Below, piece by piece: positions 25,350 through 33,262 of a stretch of DNA of 42,692 bases. The stretch comes from Minisyncoccota bacterium (lineage in GTDB: Bacteria > Patescibacteriota > Minisyncoccia > Phycocordibacterales > UBA918), in assembly GCA_937975855.1 (NCBI GenBank), contig CALJTT010000019.1, positions 1 through 42,692 on the forward strand, given 5' to 3'. How positions within the stretch are numbered: the first letter of the stretch is position 1; the number at the start of each line of letters is the position of its first letter. The position numbers and the translations under genes were made by a program. The notes under the pieces were generated by a model. It saw nothing but the letters and a program-made list of their open reading frames with translations. It had not been told where the DNA came from and ran no database searches.

Positions 25350-27830
25350 TTAAGAAACATCGTCATAAGGTGAAGTCTTTGCATATGCTGTCTGTGCTGT
25401 CTCAGTAGGTAATAATGAGTCTGTTTTAGAATCTGTATCTTTCCAATACATTCCGATATGTTCTGATACAGTGTCAGAGGCATTCGAAGATGTGTGTGCC
25501 TGACATGTTCCGTCACAATCTGCCACAAGCTGGTGTGGCTCACTCTCATCAGACTTTACAATATTGCTGTCTGCGCTGTCTTTAGTTTCTTCTGAAGCTC
25601 GCTTTAATGTAACGGTACGAGTTTTGTTGTTTGGTTTGTGGAAATCTACCCGAATACCTAGTTTCAGTAGACTATTTTCAATATCACGCATTTTTCGCCC
25701 GAGTGATGCTTCATTTTTGGGATAGTTCTCATCGATCACCATTTGTAGGTCATCGTTACGATTACGCGTGCGCAATTCTTCGTATAACTCTGTCATGGTG
25801 CCGCTCCAATGCTCATGGTCTTCCATAAACGCCATGATGAGCCGACCAGTACCAATTCCATAGGCCGCTTCGTACGCCTGCTCCTCGACCGATCGCTTCA
25901 GTGTCGCACGAAAGTGATCGACGTCATACCCAAGGACCTTTGCGACTGCTTGTGCCCAAAGTGCACAACTTTTCATCCGATGTGGCACGTCTTGCGGGAG
26001 TTTGTCCTTCACAGCCATAGCTTTACTCACTGCATCAAAGATCGCTCCGAGCAAGTGCGGCTTATCAAGATTGAAGTCAGTCAGCATCTTCTCTTGGTTG
26101 GCTGATGTCGTGTCAGATAGGCGTCGAGTTTTGAAGGCGATGGTCCGGCTATGCAAGTCACTTTGATGAATCTCGATATTGATGCCGGTAAAGTACATCG
26201 GATTCTTGAAATGCATTTTCACTTTCTCAGTGTTTGAATACAATTTTCGAACCGAAGCACTTCCACCGGTAGCCACGGTGCATAAGAACGCTGACATGTC
26301 ATCATTGATGCGAAATGTGTTGTCGTACGCAAGCATCCATCCCTGGCTTAATACAAGCTGCAAGTCATCAATTTTAGAAATTGGCACAGCCACATCTTCA
26401 ACTACCGGATCGAGCAGCTCTTGTGTAAACCGCAGTAGCGTAGATTTTGCGCTACCAGCAGGACCGTGGATATAGCCAATCATCTGGTCGATGTCGCGAA
26501 CCATTCGTGTTGGCAAGAGTGAAATGTACAACATCTTTGCCTCTTCGCTTTCTAGGTTCATGTATTTGGCGAACTGCTTTAAGTCGCCACCTTCTTTTGG
26601 GGTGACCATTTTAGCCCCATCTCCTTTACGAAACACAAATGGGTACTTATTGTAATCACTCAGACGCCAGCCATCTTTGTCGACCTCAACCACTGTCCCA
26701 ATGTCATTGGCCAGGTCATAAACGAAAGTATCTCGAACCCGCGCTACTCGGTAATGGATAGTGTGCTGAAGACCATCAAAACGCGCTCGAGCTGACAGTG
26801 CCCCTGCAATTTCTTTAAGCAACACTTCACTCACACCACCCAGCTCAGCTTTGTATGCTGTATACCTCACAAAGTCGTCGAAGTAATGGCTAAAGATCGG
26901 CACATTCACGTGAGTCTTTTTGAATGGAATACGAACATAAGCCTCATCGTATTGATCTTTGAAAAATACGACTCCCTCAGCCTTCTCGATCAGTTTCATA
27001 AGTTTGTCAGATTTTGCAGTTCGTTTCTCTTTTGGTTCTTCAAAGTTGCTATTGGTCCATGCACACATGTTTTCTACTTCACGTGTAGGCAGTGATGGCT
27101 CACAGCAATTTTGGTTCCATGTGTTGACTTGTTGTTCAAAATTAGCTGGACCAACTTTGTTCCAGAAATACGCGCAAGCCTTTTTTAAAGATTCGTGACG
27201 AGCTCCTTCAGTTACAGTTTGACTCGGATCAAACGTTGCGCGAGTCTCGCGATGTTCTTTGTTTGGAATTAGTTCTTCTGCAGTAAGAGGGAAGTCAGCC
27301 AATTCCATATCAAAGGGTGAAATGGACCACACATAAGGCCCAGCTTCGTTTTCTGAGGGAGGCAGCACTACGTACCCACCATCACCACGTAGATCAATAT
27401 GCTTTTCAAACTGGCTCGCACTGCTGGTAACTGCAAAGTCTGGATACTTGTAAAAGTAATGCCAGCCACCGCTTCCGGTCTGCGAAGACACTGTTCCTGA
27501 TGGTTTGAATACTCCTTTGGTGTTGTGTTTAGGTCGATCATCATCAATGACGACGACACCCGATAGTTTTCCGGTTACCAGTCCAATACCGTGTGTACTT
27601 TCTGCACCCCACCAACTCTCTAGCTCCTCTGTGGTCGGCAAGCGGCTTTGGTACTCTTTCCAGCTAACGGCTGGTTTCTTGTCTTAGGTAACAGGGATGA
27701 CGCTCCAGCCCATGTCTAGGTACTTTTGCGCATGATCGAGCATCTCGCGTTTGACGTTATGTTCAACTTGATTCTTGTGTAGTAAAATAGCTTCATGATC
27801 GGCGCTCTGCGCCGGTTTGTTCGTTTCCAT
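25350..27830 (-). pseudogene. Prim-Pol / SF3 helicase replication protein interrupted by in-frame TAA
   Basis: The track splits this into a 763-residue ORF with a TTG start and an upstream ORF ending VIPVT. Both are in one frame, 15 codons apart, and together give an intact primase-polymerase start: MLDHAQKYLDMGWSVIPVT, stop, DKKPAVSWKEYQ. The archaeal-type primase blocks VVVIDDD, SGGWHYFY and LRGDGGYVVLPPS follow. The C-terminal half is an SF3-like helicase with Walker A GPAGSAKST and Walker B WMLAYDNTF. The TAA (27684-27686) falls in the first conserved block. The proposed ATG is at 27830. Unless the stop is an assembly error or is read through, the replication gene of element B is dead. 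Confidence 0.8.
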
Positions 27831-27963
27831 GGGGAATGTTTTTGTTATCTTGCAATTCTTCTGATCTAAGTCGCTTGTCGACCACATACAGCAAGTCGAA
27901 TAGTTTGTGCAACTCATCGGTCGGTGCAATACTCTTTGAGTTCTTCTGTAGGTGATTAGTCAT
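27793..27963 (-). CDS. small hypothetical protein at start of Prim-Pol operon (56 aa)
   Basis: MTNHLQKNSKSIAPTDELHK..., a charged 56-residue ORF from the ATG at 27963. Its end overlaps the Prim-Pol start by 38 nt in another frame. It occupies the same place as the 52-residue ORF before Rep in element A. No domain recognised, and coding status is uncertain. Confidence 0.4.
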   Translation of the reverse strand: MTNHLQKNSKSIAPTDELHKLFDLLYVVDKRLRSEELQDNKNIPHGNEQTGAERRS

Positions 27964-27982
27964 GCGACACACCAATCCTATT

Positions 27983-28019
27983 GGCCCATACCGAAATCAC
28001 CTTGAAACAAGGTAGGGCC
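27983..28019 (-). promoter_or_regulatory. leader inverted repeats upstream of Prim-Pol operon
   Basis: A perfect dyad ACCTTG-AAA-CAAGGT (27999-28013) is nested inside GGCCC (27983-27987) and GGGCC (28015-28019). It lies in the predicted 5' leader, between promoter and first ATG. It could be an operator or an RNA hairpin controlling expression. Confidence 0.45.
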
Positions 28020-28041
28020 TAGAATGTCTATATATCAATCG

Positions 28042-28070
28042 TTTATAGTTCCTAAATCGAGGTGTATCAA
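28042..28070 (-). promoter_or_regulatory. promoter of Prim-Pol operon
   Basis: On the minus strand TTGATA (28065-28070), a 17-bp spacer and TATAAA (28042-28047). The -35 overlaps the stop codon of the regulator gene at 28067. The leader to the first ATG is about 70 nt. Confidence 0.6.
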
Positions 28071-28786
28071 CTACGGTCGATGTAAAAATCTTTGTCGTTT
28101 AGCAAAATTTCTTTACCATTGTCAGAAAACATAAAGAGATTTCTACCACTGATATTCAGTCTATCTGAGATAGTGTCATTTATCTTCCTCACCTCTTTCT
28201 TCAGATTATCGGTTGGGTGCTCAGTTTTCTCAGCGATTTTCTCTACCAACACTTTTCTATCTTTGAGTAGAGTATCTACAATCACACGGCGCTTATTTAT
28301 CTGTCCGCGACCTGCATTTATTTTGTACGACATTTTTTCACCATTCTGATGCCGTGAGAATGTATACGTGTCAAATGTATAATTGACGTGAATACGTCCA
28401 GGAGTAGTTTTCTCGTCGATATCTAGCTGGTGTAGATAATCTCTTGCTTTGTCAAGAAAGTGCTTATCTACAGTGACTATGTGGGAAGGTGAGTGCGTTT
28501 TTCCGTATTGCATGTTCTCAACAGCAAGCATGTCAAAATCAGTCTGGTCTACAGCTAGGACACCAGCCGCAGTCGCGAGTAGTGCTGTACACGTTTGAGT
28601 AAAGTCCGACAGATGTTCAGCTTCCTCAAAATTACTCTTATGTAGTTCCTCAATATAAATAGTAATATCCTGCTCCTTCTTCTTAAAATTCTCACTGGGT
28701 GAATACGCACCACGAGCAATCTCGTAATTTTTTAATAGCAGCTCCAATGCAGATCGTTTTTTGTCATTAAAATTTTTCACCCCCAT
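28067..28786 (-). CDS. putative regulator of element B (239 aa)
   Basis: A charged 239-residue protein of no family I can name. The C-terminal third (RRVIVDTLLKDRKVLVEKIAE ... LFMFSDNGKEILLNDKDFYI) looks like a helix-turn-helix with a terminal beta hairpin, similar in layout to the C-terminus of the element A protein at 21599. It occupies the same operon position, before the small ORF and the replication gene. Confidence 0.5.
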   Translation of the reverse strand: MGVKNFNDKKRSALELLLKNYEIARGAYSPSENFKKKEQDITIYIEELHKSNFEEAEHLSDFTQTCTALLATAAGVLAVDQTDFDMLAVENMQYGKTHSPSHIVTVDKHFLDKARDYLHQLDIDEKTTPGRIHVNYTFDTYTFSRHQNGEKMSYKINAGRGQINKRRVIVDTLLKDRKVLVEKIAEKTEHPTDNLKKEVRKINDTISDRLNISGRNLFMFSDNGKEILLNDKDFYIDRS

Positions 28787-28909
28787 GCCCTAAGCGTACT
28801 TACTAATAGTTTACTTTGCAATACAACAACCGTCTGCTACCATTGATTTACAACAAGTCACCTAACCCCACATCGTGAGATCTGGGCATGGTGTGAATAC
28901 GTCGTTAGA

Positions 28910-29022
28910 CACTGCAAAGCAGAAAACCCGTTATCAGGGGTCGCTTTGCAGTGCTATGTCTGGGAAACCTTTCATATGGACTTCGGTCCTACCTGGTAGC
29001 GGGCTTTTTGCGTGCTGCCCGT
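28910..29022 (+). ncRNA. structured non-coding region (candidate RNA or element B end)
   Basis: Three hairpins in a row: CACTGCAAAGC/GCTTTGCAGTG (28910-28920 and 28943-28953) enclosing a CCC/GGG mini-stem; GGAC-TTCG-GTCC (28978-28989), a classic stable tetraloop; and GCGGGC/GCCCGT (28999-29022), followed by an AT-rich stretch. No ORF covers it. It may be a small RNA, a leader of the gene at 29034, or part of the attachment region. It is not a tRNA, as no T-loop is present. Confidence 0.4.
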
Positions 29023-29033
29023 AATAATTATTT

Positions 29034-29438
29034 ATGGACACATACAAAAAGTTTGAAAAGTTTGTACAAGTAGTTGGGGTTGCTGGCTTGGCTGCATTGG
29101 TTCTTTTTGTTGCATCTGGTGGAACTACACTTTCTGTGTTTCTCTTTTTCTCAATCATTTTCTTTTACTTTGGTGCAAATAATCTTGAAAGAATACTCAA
29201 CGGATCCCACGAGAATTACAAAAAAGATAAGGATCGCAAGTCAGCCTTCCTTATTAATGTCCTTCTTTATCTAGCATTGATACATATCGCCACAAGCTTA
29301 ACCACTACCTATCTCGTCGATTACTGCAATGGATTCTTTGAAGATGAAATGCAGTGTGAACTCCGAAAAGCAGAATCAGCAATCCGGTCCAACTATGACA
29401 GCGAATCGTATGAAGATCGAGAATACGGTCTTTGGTAA
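29034..29438 (+). CDS. small membrane protein (134 aa)
   Basis: Three predicted membrane segments: two in residues 13-52 (VVGVAGLAALVLFVA, VFLFFSIIFFYFG) and one near 84-105 (LLYLALIHIATSL). The tail is acidic with two Cys. No family recognised. It is the first gene right of element B and starts 11 nt after the last hairpin of the structured region. Confidence 0.6.
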   Translation: MDTYKKFEKFVQVVGVAGLAALVLFVASGGTTLSVFLFFSIIFFYFGANNLERILNGSHENYKKDKDRKSAFLINVLLYLALIHIATSLTTTYLVDYCNGFFEDEMQCELRKAESAIRSNYDSESYEDREYGLW

Positions 29439-29465
29439 CGGATCGAGACAGAAAAGACAGTATTT

Positions 29466-29474
29466 TGGTATACT
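29466..29474 (+). promoter_or_regulatory. extended -10 promoter of hydrolase operon
   Basis: TGG-TATACT is an extended -10 (TGnTATAAT type) ending 6 nt before the ATG at 29481. This predicts a leaderless message. Confidence 0.5.
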
Positions 29475-29480
29475 TTGGTA

Positions 29481-30062
29481 ATGAAAACAACCTTTATTCT
29501 CCATGGCGGCATGCTCTCATACGAAAATCCGCATAACGATGCCTTCTTCAAAGAATTTACCAAAGATCTGAAAGATGGTGATAAAGTTTTGTTTATTGGA
29601 CTAGCTCGTCGCAATGAAGAAGACCGTCAGCGTATCTACGAACGAGACAAGGGGTACATTTTGGCGCAAACCGATAAAGACATTACGATAGAGGGTGCTG
29701 AACTTGAAACTATTGCTGAGCAAGCCGCCGCAGCAGATGCAATTTTCATTACCGGTGGCGACACTATGGCGATGGTAGATGACTTACGTGGCAATGAAGC
29801 GTTTATCGACGCAATTAAAGGAAAGGTCATTGCTGGCTCGTCAGCGGGCGCATACCTCTTCTCACAATACTACTGGGCATGTTCTGGCAACGCAGTAGAG
29901 CAAGGTCTAGGAGTTATTCCGTATAGAGTGAAGGCTCATTACGGAAATCCTGAATTCAACTCGACTGAGGAAACTTTGCCTATTATCGAGGCGGTACATC
30001 CAGAATATGAATTATTGCTGTTGCCAGAGTGCGAGTGGTTGGTTAAAGAAATTGAATTATGA
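29481..30062 (+). CDS. peptidase S51 (dipeptidase E-like)
   Basis: 193 residues from the ATG at 29481; the track start 6 nt earlier is a TTG. It has AIFITGGDT (87-95) and the nucleophile elbow AGSSAGA with Ser121, as in dipeptidase E and cyanophycinase-type enzymes. It is slightly shorter than typical PepE. Its stop overlaps the next ATG (ATGA). First gene of a six-gene operon of small hydrolases and a sugar kinase, so the substrate may be a scavenged peptide or conjugate. Confidence 0.85.
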   Translation: MKTTFILHGGMLSYENPHNDAFFKEFTKDLKDGDKVLFIGLARRNEEDRQRIYERDKGYILAQTDKDITIEGAELETIAEQAAAADAIFITGGDTMAMVDDLRGNEAFIDAIKGKVIAGSSAGAYLFSQYYWACSGNAVEQGLGVIPYRVKAHYGNPEFNSTEETLPIIEAVHPEYELLLLPECEWLVKEIEL

Positions 30063-30634
30063 ACATAGGAGTCTGGGGAGACAGTATTACACACGACTCA
30101 TGTGACGATGAGGCACTCGGTTGGGTCGGTCGTATTAGAAAAGTGTTACCAACCGACGATTATAACCACATTTATAACTTTGGTATCTGTGGTGATACGT
30201 CAAATGACCTCATTGCTCGGTTTGATTCTGAGTTAGCTGCTATTCATCCTCAGAAAGTCATTTTCGTCATTGGTATCAACGATTCCAAATTTCCAGAGGG
30301 CTCAGACACACACTTAGTGTCGTTAGAGAAATACGAGCAAAACCTTCGTCAGTTTATTGAAAAGACGAAGGGGCACACAGACGCTATCACTATCGTTGGC
30401 GCTACACGGGTAGACGACGAATGGCGATCAGCTCGTGGTAGTCGCTTTATGAACGAAGAAATCGCTAAGTTTAACGAGGTAATGAAGTCGATTGCAGATC
30501 AACAGGGTCTGGACTACATCGACGTGTTTGAAACGCTTGATACAGCTGTCGATCTTGCTGACGGTTTACACCCAAACGCACAAGGCTATCAGAAAATGTT
30601 TGAAGTTATCAAGGCTAACCTAGACTGGGTATGA
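30059..30634 (+). CDS. SGNH/GDSL-family hydrolase
   Basis: 191 residues with block I GVWGDSIT (Ser9), the Gly of block II (NFGICGDTS), block III GIND and block V DGLHPN. This completes the Ser-Gly-Asn-His set of intracellular esterases or lipases. No signal peptide. Both ends overlap neighbouring genes by 4 nt, implying one transcript. Substrate unknown. Confidence 0.9.
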   Translation: MNIGVWGDSITHDSCDDEALGWVGRIRKVLPTDDYNHIYNFGICGDTSNDLIARFDSELAAIHPQKVIFVIGINDSKFPEGSDTHLVSLEKYEQNLRQFIEKTKGHTDAITIVGATRVDDEWRSARGSRFMNEEIAKFNEVMKSIADQQGLDYIDVFETLDTAVDLADGLHPNAQGYQKMFEVIKANLDWV

Positions 30635-31206
30635 AAAACGCCATAATCCTCCACGGCACGTGCGACAAAGAAGAATACTACTCACCAGAGTATCCATCAG
30701 CTAGCAACTTCCACTGGCTTCCATGGCTAGTCAAACAGCTGCTCATCCAAGACATCCATGCTGTGACACCAGAAATGCCACATGGCTATATGCCTAACTA
30801 CGCAGTCTGGAAGCGAGAGTTCGAGCGCTTTGATGTCATCCCTGATACCATTCTGGTTGGACACAGCTGCGGTGGCGGGTTCTTGGTGCGCTGGCTGTCG
30901 GAAAATAAAGACAAGCAGGTTGGCAAGGTGGTACTAGTTGCACCATGGCTTGACCCCAACAAAATCAAGGGAGAAAATAACGACTTCTTTGATTTTGAGA
31001 TGGACGCTGAACTACTCTCGCGAACTCAAGGACTAACCATCTTCAATAGTGATAATGACATGGAGGCGGTACATACGAGTGTGCAGCAAATCATGGATAC
31101 TATCCCAAATATCAAATTAGTGGAGTTTCAGAACAAGGGGCACTTCTGCTTGAGTGATTTGGATAGTGAGGCATTCCCGGAGCTGTTGGAGGAGGTTTTG
31201 AGTTAG
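30631..31206 (+). CDS. RBBP9/YdeN-like alpha/beta hydrolase
   Basis: 191 residues with the serine-hydrolase elbow VGHSCGGG (Ser79), a later NSDNDM acid position and a C-terminal NKGHF His. It is small and lacks a lid, as in the RBBP9/YdeN family. Translationally coupled to the SGNH gene. A cytosolic esterase role is likely. Confidence 0.85.
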   Translation: MKNAIILHGTCDKEEYYSPEYPSASNFHWLPWLVKQLLIQDIHAVTPEMPHGYMPNYAVWKREFERFDVIPDTILVGHSCGGGFLVRWLSENKDKQVGKVVLVAPWLDPNKIKGENNDFFDFEMDAELLSRTQGLTIFNSDNDMEAVHTSVQQIMDTIPNIKLVEFQNKGHFCLSDLDSEAFPELLEEVLS

Positions 31207-31211
31207 AAAAT

Positions 31212-31985
31212 ATGTACATCGTCCTAGACATCGGAGGAACAAATACTCGCATCAGTGCATCAGAATCTCTTGATGATGTTAAGTTTTTTAAGGAGGTCAG
31301 TATTGAAACCAGTCAGGAATACTACGAGGGAGAAAAAAATATCATTAAGGCGATCAAGAACATCACCCCAACGGTCACAGCAATTGGCATCGGTCTCCCG
31401 GGAAGCATTGACTCCCAAGGAGTATTAGACGGTTCAACAAACTTGCCAGACTGGGTTGGCAAGCCTTTGAAGGTTGCTTTAGAACAAGACTTCCACTGTC
31501 CAGTATTCATTAAAAACGATGCAGAGATAGGGGCGCTCGGTGAAGCGTACTACGGTGCTGGAAAAGAAAGCAGCTTTCTATATCTCACATGGGGAACAGG
31601 TGTTGGTGTGGCGCAAATATATTGGCAGTCTGGCGCAGTCTCAGCTAGTCGTCCAGCAAACAGGCAGTCTGTATATGACTTCGAGAAACTAATTGGCGGC
31701 AAGGATATAGAAACTCGGTTTGGTGTGAAGGCAGAAGACTTGAACGACGAACGGTGGGAAATAGTTTTCAAGGATTTAACAGACATAATTCCAGCGTTGG
31801 CAAACGAATACGGATTCTCAAGGGTTGTTCTTGGTGGCGGAATTGCAGTTCAAAAGAAAACACAGTTGGAAGAAGTGCTTGCGGAGTCGTGCGGTGATTT
31901 AGTATCAGTCACTGATTTGGCTGGGCAGGCTGGTTTGTATGGGGCGTTAGGGTTGTGTAAGAATGTACAAGTATGCAATTCCTAA
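31212..31985 (+). CDS. ROK-family sugar kinase
   Basis: 257 residues with phosphate-binding LDIGGTNTR (5-13), GIGLPGSID, the substrate/catalytic FIKNDAEIGALGE and TWGTGVG. It is shorter than usual (about 300) and lacks the zinc-binding CxCGxxGC motif seen in typical bacterial ROK kinases. The equivalent region reads DFEKLIGGKDIE. Likely phosphorylates a hexose or amino sugar. It overlaps the next gene by 13 nt. Confidence 0.88.
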   Translation: MYIVLDIGGTNTRISASESLDDVKFFKEVSIETSQEYYEGEKNIIKAIKNITPTVTAIGIGLPGSIDSQGVLDGSTNLPDWVGKPLKVALEQDFHCPVFIKNDAEIGALGEAYYGAGKESSFLYLTWGTGVGVAQIYWQSGAVSASRPANRQSVYDFEKLIGGKDIETRFGVKAEDLNDERWEIVFKDLTDIIPALANEYGFSRVVLGGGIAVQKKTQLEEVLAESCGDLVSVTDLAGQAGLYGALGLCKNVQVCNS

Positions 31986-32656
31986 TCATTGGACTAGACG
32001 GAACAGACGAAGGCGCAATGGAGCGCCGTCTTGCAGTGCGTGACCAACATATTGCCCTTGGTGACGAACTATTGAAGTCTGGCAACATGTGGTACGGAGC
32101 TGCTTTGTTATATGACGACGGAACAATGAAAGGCTCTGCTCTCATGATGGATTTTGAATCAGAAGTGGCCATGCAGGCGTGGTTAGACAAAGAACCATAC
32201 GTCACAGGAGATGTCTGGCGTGATCTCACAGTTCATAAATGCAACACTCGTGACCCATGGCAGTTTAATCGCCCGAAAGAATGGTTTGAGAGCAGACAAG
32301 ATGTTGAATCACACTCAGCGCTAGATACAGCAAAACTATACTTTGATCTCTCAAATCAGAAGGATTTAGCAGCTATCGAATTACTCCTCACCGACACCAC
32401 AACATACAGCTCACCGAACGTCGGTGTGTTTCTTGGAAAAGACCAAATCATGGAGATGAAGCAAGATTTCTACGGCAGCTTCACCGAGATGAACTGGAAT
32501 GTACACAGCGTTGAAGAAACTAAACCGGGGGTTATTCTCTTTGACTTTACATTCGCCGGCACAAAGACAGATGGAGAGGTTGTTGAGCGGCAAGGGCTGG
32601 AATACGTGATTGTGGTCGACGGAAAGTTGCAACATATTGAGGTTAGGAATAAGTAA
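31973..32656 (+). CDS. YciI-like domain fused to NTF2/SnoaL-like domain
   Basis: Residues 1-95 follow the YciI (YCII) pattern: FLIIGLDGTDEGAMERRLAVRDQHI, then WYGAALLYDDGTMKGS and MQAWLDKEPYVTGDVW. Residues about 110-227 look like an NTF2/SnoaL cone: TAKLYFDLSNQKDLAAIELLL through LEYVIVVDGKLQHIEV. Both are small-ligand pockets, and the fusion is unusual. Catalytic role unknown. Confidence 0.75.
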   Translation: MQFLIIGLDGTDEGAMERRLAVRDQHIALGDELLKSGNMWYGAALLYDDGTMKGSALMMDFESEVAMQAWLDKEPYVTGDVWRDLTVHKCNTRDPWQFNRPKEWFESRQDVESHSALDTAKLYFDLSNQKDLAAIELLLTDTTTYSSPNVGVFLGKDQIMEMKQDFYGSFTEMNWNVHSVEETKPGVILFDFTFAGTKTDGEVVERQGLEYVIVVDGKLQHIEVRNK

Positions 32657-32658
32657 TC

Positions 32659-33237
32659 ATGACCGTTACTGCCGCACTAATCACCCTCAGCGTCGCCCTC
32701 GCCCTCATCTCACCAATCGTATACGCCATCAGCATGGTACAAGGTTGCAGCAAGCCTGCTCGCATGACCAGGTTCATTGTCTGGCTCGCTGCCACCATCA
32801 GTTTCTTTAGTCTCTGGGCAGACGGCAGCACTGTCGCTGTCTGGCTGGCGGGAGTCTTTGCCTTTCGAAACACCTTCCTCTTGCTAATGAGTCTAAAGTA
32901 CGGCGTCGGCGGTGTCACCACCATAGACAAGTATTCGTTTGTTATTGCAATCGCTGGACTCATCGGCTGGCAGCTGGCTGGTGACCCACTGGTGGCGCTC
33001 TTGTTTGCTATAGCAGCTGATTTTGTTGGCTTTGTGCCAGCACTAATCAAAACATACAAAGAGCCATCCAGTGAAGGCCCTTGGTTCTATTATCTTGAAA
33101 GCACGGCAGTACTCCTCAACATCATTGTCATCGGAGCCTGGTCGATTGACCTGTTGTTTCCAGTGCACATCCTGCTGACGAATGTGCTGATGTTGGGGTT
33201 GATTTTTAGGAGAATGAAAAGTTCAGTAAATACTTAG
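32659..33237 (+). CDS. multi-pass membrane protein
   Basis: 192 residues with about six hydrophobic segments and little else. Two similar stretches, PARMTRFIVWLAATIS and DFVGFVPALIKTYKEPSSEG, recall the internal repeat of PQ-loop/SWEET-like transporters, but no PQ pair is seen. Starts 2 nt after the YciI fusion and ends the operon. Confidence 0.6.
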   Translation: MTVTAALITLSVALALISPIVYAISMVQGCSKPARMTRFIVWLAATISFFSLWADGSTVAVWLAGVFAFRNTFLLLMSLKYGVGGVTTIDKYSFVIAIAGLIGWQLAGDPLVALLFAIAADFVGFVPALIKTYKEPSSEGPWFYYLESTAVLLNIIVIGAWSIDLLFPVHILLTNVLMLGLIFRRMKSSVNT

Positions 33238-33262
33238 ATACTGAAGATAGATACCTATACTA

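Noticed and set aside
25350-27641. 763-aa ORF taken as an intact gene
   Set aside because: Its start is a TTG inside a conserved domain; the upstream frame restores the primase N-terminus across one TAA.
28860-29033. tRNA or SRP RNA
   Set aside because: No T-loop or acceptor pairing, and no SRP GGAAGGAAGCAGCC-type core.
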